A DNA stretch of 24,266 nucleotides, taken from assembly GCF_000281045.1 (NCBI RefSeq), contig NW_008246072.1:183829-208094 (forward strand), read 5' to 3'. The translations under genes were made by a program, and so were the position numbers. The DNA is from Saprolegnia diclina VS20 (taxonomy: Eukaryota; Oomycota; Saprolegniomycetes; Saprolegniales; Saprolegniaceae). Shown in pieces: positions 19,908 through 24,266 of the stretch. Position 1 is the first letter of the stretch. Each line of letters opens with the position of its first letter. The notes beneath the pieces are model-generated. The model was not told where the DNA came from. It made no database searches and saw only the letters and a list, made by a program, of their open reading frames with translations.

Positions 19908-20367
19908 CCCGTGCAAGCGGCTGAGAAGAACGCACGCAATCATGATTGCCACATGGATGGTTGCAGAGACTCTGAATACTTCTAGATATTGGATTCTACT
20001 AGGACTCTCCACGTTTCGGCTTGGTTTGGCTCGGTTACGAGCCGGCATGAAAATGAAGCCAAAACCGGAGCAAAATCGACCGAACCGTCGGCTCCACGGC
20101 TCGAGCTGGACTGTGGAGAATCCTAAATACTACTACGATTCAGCATCAAGTAGACAACGTCGTCTTGGCACCAGTGCGGCGACATCGTACCATGTGGACG
20201 TGTCTACGTAGCGCGAAAAATGTCAACATGGGCTCCAAACCTCAAAATCATTGGCTCGTAGTTGGACCTTCACTCACCCATCGCCTATCACTTTTGCCAT
20301 TTGACACAATGCAACAAGTTCAAGACGCAAAATTGAGGCGCAGAACCCCTTTTCTTGCATGCAAAAT
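19783..20367. promoter_or_regulatory. Divergent intergenic region between A and B
   Basis: About 585 bases separate the starts of A (leftward) and B (rightward), so both promoters must lie here. The part next to A is shared with the 5' flank of C (34-nt block at 19869-19902, plus 12 identical bases just before the ATG). The part next to B shows no such sharing by eye. No gene recognised inside it. Confidence 0.5.
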
Positions 20368-22995
20368 ATGTCGCGGACGATGGTCGAACTCGCGTTGTCG
20401 GTCAACGCACAGCACTGCTGTGTCTCTGATCGCCCGGCGCACCTTTTGCCACGCATCCGTGTCCACGGCTTGGACGACGACCTTACGTGGCCGCTCCCCG
20501 CCGCACAACTGGCAGCGCTCGCCGCCAAGTTTCCGGGTGACGCGATCGTGATTCCGGCGTCATCGATCCAAGTTGTGGACCCCATGCCCGACGCATCCGA
20601 CGTCATTAGCGGCCTCCATCCGTGGGGCACTATGACGTGGCACTTGGCTTACATTGCCATCGACACGCATGGCGTCGCCGACGTGTGGCGACCGTCGTCG
20701 CGGCGGGACCGACAGACCTTTGGCACTATCGTGCATGTGCTGTCGTGTGACGCGACCGGTGGCGTCGTCACTGTCACGCACGACGACGAGCCGCCAACGT
20801 CGTGGCAGCCTACGTCCAACCACACGATCGCCTTTTACGAAAAATGCTCGGTGCACATTGCACCGATTACGTCCGGAGCCCGGGTGACGCTCGTATACCA
20901 AGTCTCGCACGCGCCGTGCAAGCTCTCGGAGAGTCTCGGCAACCGCACCCACTCGGACGTTCGGCAAACGTGTCACTACTCTCCGATCCCAACCCCGACG
21001 TTGACTGCATTGCAAGACGCCGTGGCAGCAACACGTCGACACCAATGGATCGCGGTCGGCCTGCACCTGCGCCACTCGGGTCCAGTGTCGTTTGGCCAGC
21101 TCTCGCGCGACGCACAAGCCATTGTTGACTTTCTCATCGCGGCCAATTGCGTCGACGTTGCACTCCTGCATGCTGACAGTGCGATCTTGCATCCCGCGTG
21201 CCACGTACCGGCATCCGTCATTGCGGCCTGCACCCGCGACCGCCTCTTGCGCTTCTTGCAGTGGCCGCACGACGATCTACCGGCACCCGACACGATCACT
21301 GTGGTGTTTTGGCCCAAAGCCCACCGCGTGTATTTCGTCGGCCTTGAAGCGACGACCTCGCTCTTGACGGCGTACCGCAACGGCGACAGCTCCGACCTCC
21401 TTGGCTTTGCGACGGCGCGGGTCTTGACGTCCGCGGCGATTGGGCTGCTGCGTGACAGCATCAACGACCACTACGACTTGGAAGTCCACCCGGACGCGTG
21501 GACTGCACTCAGCAACCATATCGTAGCAAGTGGCGACGTGGATCTCGCAATGGACTTTTTGTGGGCCACGGACTTTAACGCGTTTTGGTGCGACGCAGAC
21601 CGCGTCAGCGATTGGTTTTACGCCTTGGTGACGCGCTGCGGCTTGCTACAAGTGCTTCCGCGCGTGCTGCGTCACATTGACGCCTCGGACCCGTACTTTG
21701 ATGCTGCCTACATGCACTTGCTGGCACGTCTCGTGGACGACAATTGCGTGCGGGTGCGCCAGCGCCATGCTACCATGGGCCTGCAAGCCGGACTCGAGCA
21801 TCTCGTGGCCCGGCGCGGCGCTTCTAAAGACGCTCTCCGGCGCGTGGACTGCTTTCTGCGTGACGCGCTGCGCGTCGCCTCGTGCGTTGCGTTCGAGGCG
21901 GCCGATCCCATCGTCGGCAACGTCATTGCGCAGCGAGTGCCGAGTTGTGTGGTCGAGCTCATTGCCAGCTTTGGGGACAGTTGCATCGTTGCTCGAAGCG
22001 TCGCTGCCAACGCGCACTTGCAGCACGGACTGCCTCGTGCGCTCTGCGCGCTCCGTGACGCGAACCTCGTGCTGCCCTTGCAGCCCTACATGGACCTTGC
22101 GCTCGCCGCCTTTCTCGCTCCGTCGCGCAGCTACCGCTATGGCATTGTGCCGCTGCTCCAGCTCACAGCTGGCTCGCCGATGTTTGGCTTGCTGTTTGTC
22201 AAGGCGATGGCTCACCCGATGCCCAACCACATGTGGGCATCTCTGATCGCGGCGTTGGACCGTGATGCGCTCTCGCTCTCGCAACGTGCACAGGTTCTTG
22301 CTACGATCCGTGCTCCGTTCAAGAGTCTTCCCGCGTCCGCCCAGATCTTTGACGCTGACGACCTCTACGACGTGCTCCGGGAACTCCAAGCCGCGGCCAC
22401 GGTCTTTGCTCGCCTCGACCACGCGCCAGGAATCGTCGCAGTGCTGGCGTGGGTGGCCGCGCTTCAAGCTGCCTATCGTGAGCCCATGACATGTCTCATG
22501 GAGGTCCTCGTGCCGCTGCACGACACCTTTCTGGGTGCGGGTCGCCGCGACCTCGCGTCGGCGATTGCGCACGAAAGCTTGCCGCTACTATACGACCGCC
22601 TCGCGTCGCTCTCGATGCCACTGCCGGCCAAAACGGAGGCTGAGAACCAGCGTCGTATGTGCGCCTGCTTGGCCTGCATCAATCTCGCGCGCTTCGTTGC
22701 AACGACGTCGCCCACCAGCTTTCGAACGATGGGCTGCAACATGCAACTGGCCTCGTTTCGGCGCGACGCGTTGGCAACGTGGCGCCGGTATCCGGTGCTT
22801 CCAACCGACATTTGCATTGCGCGCGTCTCGCCTGGACCGACGCTGCTCCTCGTGAACCGAGCCGACACGATCATTGCAAAGATGCACGTTGCCGCCGCGC
22901 GTTTGGCACGGACTCTTGCAGAAGAGACAATGCTTGAACCCACGGTGCCGTCGTCCCCAAAGCGGCAACGATGCGACGACGAGCGCGTCACGTAG
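20368..22995 (+). CDS. Family member B: orphan 875-aa protein with oxygenase-like N-terminal fold
   Basis: A single exon; 875 residues from the ATG at 20368, or 878 from the in-frame ATG at 20359. I prefer 20368 because MSRTMVELAL aligns with the starts of A and C. It aligns with A along its whole length but is much more diverged than C is. The oxygenase-like region keeps FGTIVHVLS, the GG turn and CSVHIAPITSGAR (distal His163 and Arg172), and again shows no HxD pair. It lacks the acidic DSDSD linker of A and C. Conserved landmarks further on: CHVPASVIAACTRD, VVFWPKAHRVYF and a VVELIASFGDS helix. The tail ends in a basic KRQR segment. It is divergently arranged with A. Function unknown. Confidence 0.8.
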   Translation: MSRTMVELALSVNAQHCCVSDRPAHLLPRIRVHGLDDDLTWPLPAAQLAALAAKFPGDAIVIPASSIQVVDPMPDASDVISGLHPWGTMTWHLAYIAIDTHGVADVWRPSSRRDRQTFGTIVHVLSCDATGGVVTVTHDDEPPTSWQPTSNHTIAFYEKCSVHIAPITSGARVTLVYQVSHAPCKLSESLGNRTHSDVRQTCHYSPIPTPTLTALQDAVAATRRHQWIAVGLHLRHSGPVSFGQLSRDAQAIVDFLIAANCVDVALLHADSAILHPACHVPASVIAACTRDRLLRFLQWPHDDLPAPDTITVVFWPKAHRVYFVGLEATTSLLTAYRNGDSSDLLGFATARVLTSAAIGLLRDSINDHYDLEVHPDAWTALSNHIVASGDVDLAMDFLWATDFNAFWCDADRVSDWFYALVTRCGLLQVLPRVLRHIDASDPYFDAAYMHLLARLVDDNCVRVRQRHATMGLQAGLEHLVARRGASKDALRRVDCFLRDALRVASCVAFEAADPIVGNVIAQRVPSCVVELIASFGDSCIVARSVAANAHLQHGLPRALCALRDANLVLPLQPYMDLALAAFLAPSRSYRYGIVPLLQLTAGSPMFGLLFVKAMAHPMPNHMWASLIAALDRDALSLSQRAQVLATIRAPFKSLPASAQIFDADDLYDVLRELQAAATVFARLDHAPGIVAVLAWVAALQAAYREPMTCLMEVLVPLHDTFLGAGRRDLASAIAHESLPLLYDRLASLSMPLPAKTEAENQRRMCACLACINLARFVATTSPTSFRTMGCNMQLASFRRDALATWRRYPVLPTDICIARVSPGPTLLLVNRADTIIAKMHVAAARLARTLAEETMLEPTVPSSPKRQRCDDERVT

Positions 22996-23635
22996 TCGTC
23001 GACCTTGATGTGCGAATAATCCGCTTGGAGGACACTCCCAACAGTGGTTTCTCGTGGTAATGAAAAGATAATCGATGGCTGCAGTGACGCGGACTTGTCC
23101 ACGCTGCTCCAATGGCGGAAATGTTGGCTGCCCATGATCGTATAGTGCAAGATCACCAACCTTTATCCGGATCGATTTTGGAGGGAGGCCCGTGGACAGT
23201 ACCTTGTCGAGGCAAAGCAAGCTCACCTCACACTGGAGAGTGCTCCAGCAGGTTAGCCACGGACCAACGCAGCACTACGCCTTCCTCCGCTTCACTGTAT
23301 CGTGGTCAATGGGACCGATGCCAACTGTGAGAGTGGCCAGCTGCGCAGTCAAGTTCCGCGCCCTTCGCACTGGCTCGACAGGCCGACATACGTGCATCTT
23401 TTGCCCCGAGCACCAGACTACCTCGTTGACTGCGGCTTCATCCATTCACTTCGCTACCGATGAGAGACATTGACCATCAGTTTCACATCCTCTCAACAAG
23501 AGGTTTCGGACCAGCACGCGGCAGGAACCGAGTACATCCACCACGCTGTCGTGTGTTGCGTTCAGCCACTGTTGCTCGATTGCGTCCAGAGTGCTGGTGG
23601 ATCCAAACGACCATCACTGATATGCCACAGCACAC
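22996..23635. other. Intergenic between B and C
   Basis: No gene recognised. The last about 60 bases (23570-23635) are shared with the 5' flank of gene A and so are probably the proximal promoter of C. The rest shows short, non-coding-like frames. Confidence 0.5.
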
Positions 23636-24240
23636 ATGTCGCAACACATGTTCGACCTCGCAAAGTCTACTCTCGCGAGACATGCGTATTGCAGCAAGCG
23701 GATGGACCCTCCCGTTGCACCCCGCCTTCGTGTCCAAGGGTTTGACGAAGATCTTCTTTGGCCCTTGCCGCCGCACCAAGTGGCGGCACTCCGTGCTCTT
23801 TTTCCGGGCTCCTCGATCGTGATTCCGTCGCACACGATCATTGACCTCGACGATGAGCTCGAGGTCCTATTCGAGTACAAGACCGTCAGCGGCGGCATCC
23901 ACCCGTATGACATGGGTGATTGGATGCTTAACTCGCTCACGATCGACACGGTCGGCGACGCGGCATCGTGGACGCAAGTGCAGGAAGACGCCATGGCCTT
24001 TGGTACCACGGTACACGTGCTTCCGTCGGACGCTGTCGGTGGCGCCGTCACCGCCTCGTACGACGACCGATCCTCGACGTGGGAGTCCGTCGATGACTGC
24101 GTACTTGCCTTTTGGAACGCTTGCTCGGTGCATGTGGCGCCCATTACGTCGGGTGCCCGCGCAATGCTTGTCTTTGGCATGAGTCGAATAGATGACGAGA
24201 ACTCTAGTGACAGCGACAGCGATCGCGGCAGGCACTACTA
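23581..24240 (+). repeat. Inverted repeat arm 2 (gene C 5' part plus 5' flank)
   Basis: Counterpart of 19189-19907 in opposite orientation, with gene B in between. The 34-nt block 23585-23618 matches 19869-19902 with one mismatch, but lies 17 bases from the ATG here against 86 in A, so about 69 bases were lost in C or gained in A. The coding block 23933-24175 is about 97 percent identical. Confidence 0.85.
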
Positions 24241-24266
24241 CAGCAACAACACCATATACCCGAGTG
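23636..24266 (+). CDS. Family member C (partial, runs off the window): oxygenase-like N-terminal region
   Basis: An open frame from the ATG at 23636 to the last base without a stop: 210 codons plus one base, so the gene continues outside. It begins MSQHMFDLAK, like A's MSEHMVDVAM. It carries GFDEDLLWPLPPHQVAALRA, FGTTVHVLPS, the GG turn, CSVHVAPITSGAR (His166, Arg175) and the acidic DENSSDSDSDRGR linker. No HxD pair is visible. Residues 76-99 differ strongly from A (about 17 of 24), while residues 100-180 differ at only three positions. After the linker the sequence leaves A (HYYSNNTIYPS). Whether the full-length gene is intact cannot be known here. Confidence 0.8.
   Translation, partial: MSQHMFDLAKSTLARHAYCSKRMDPPVAPRLRVQGFDEDLLWPLPPHQVAALRALFPGSSIVIPSHTIIDLDDELEVLFEYKTVSGGIHPYDMGDWMLNSLTIDTVGDAASWTQVQEDAMAFGTTVHVLPSDAVGGAVTASYDDRSSTWESVDDCVLAFWNACSVHVAPITSGARAMLVFGMSRIDDENSSDSDSDRGRHYYSNNTIYPS

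Noticed and set aside
19009-20211. A 400-codon open frame on the plus strand over the 5' part of gene A
   Set aside because: It is antisense to a frame that has paralogues B and C with matching protein sequence. The antisense product has no family likeness and runs into intergenic DNA.

Overview
The window looks like a piece of nuclear genome from an oomycete, most likely Saprolegnia-like. This is an inference from style, not from a database match: coding regions are rich in G/C at third positions, the GT-AG introns are very short (42-56 nt in every case I could resolve), intergenic gaps are small, CCAAT motifs lie upstream of some genes, and the gene repertoire is typical (a POT peptide transporter, SGNH esterase paralogues, a SMYD-type methyltransferase, orphan membrane proteins).

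Layout. 1-1038: no gene, with a TATC microsatellite. 1039-2000 (+): an SGNH/GDSL esterase (E1) with a membrane anchor. 2542-3516 (-): an orphan copia-type gag fossil. 3517-5323: nothing recognised. 5324-6118 (+): an orphan multi-pass membrane protein. 6119-8388: gene-poor. 8389-10302 (+): a proton-coupled oligopeptide transporter. 10855-11625 (+): an orphan four-helix membrane protein with one intron. 11694-13096 (-): a four-exon MYND/SET (SMYD-like) protein. 13479-16690 (-): three tandem SGNH esterase paralogues (E2, E3, E4). 17107-24266: three members of one orphan family, A (-), B (+) and C (+, cut by the window end). Their N-terminal region resembles the double-stranded beta-helix of 2OG-Fe(II) oxygenases.

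Two local families stand out. The four esterases keep the same catalytic core and a shared phase-2 intron but differ at the N-terminus. E3 and E4 have a cleavable-looking signal peptide. E1 has the same hydrophobic segment behind an added hydrophilic stretch, so it probably became a signal anchor. E2 has no visible leader. One ancestral enzyme therefore seems to have been sent to secreted, membrane and cytosolic sites.

The A/B/C family is the least explained part of the window. All three members keep the GG turn and the distal His...Arg of the oxygenase-like fold, but the proximal HxD iron ligands are not visible. A and C are near-identical in one block and very different in a patch just before it, and their similarity continues into the 5' flank. 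They form an inverted pair around B. I see no CRISPR array, tRNA or rRNA gene.
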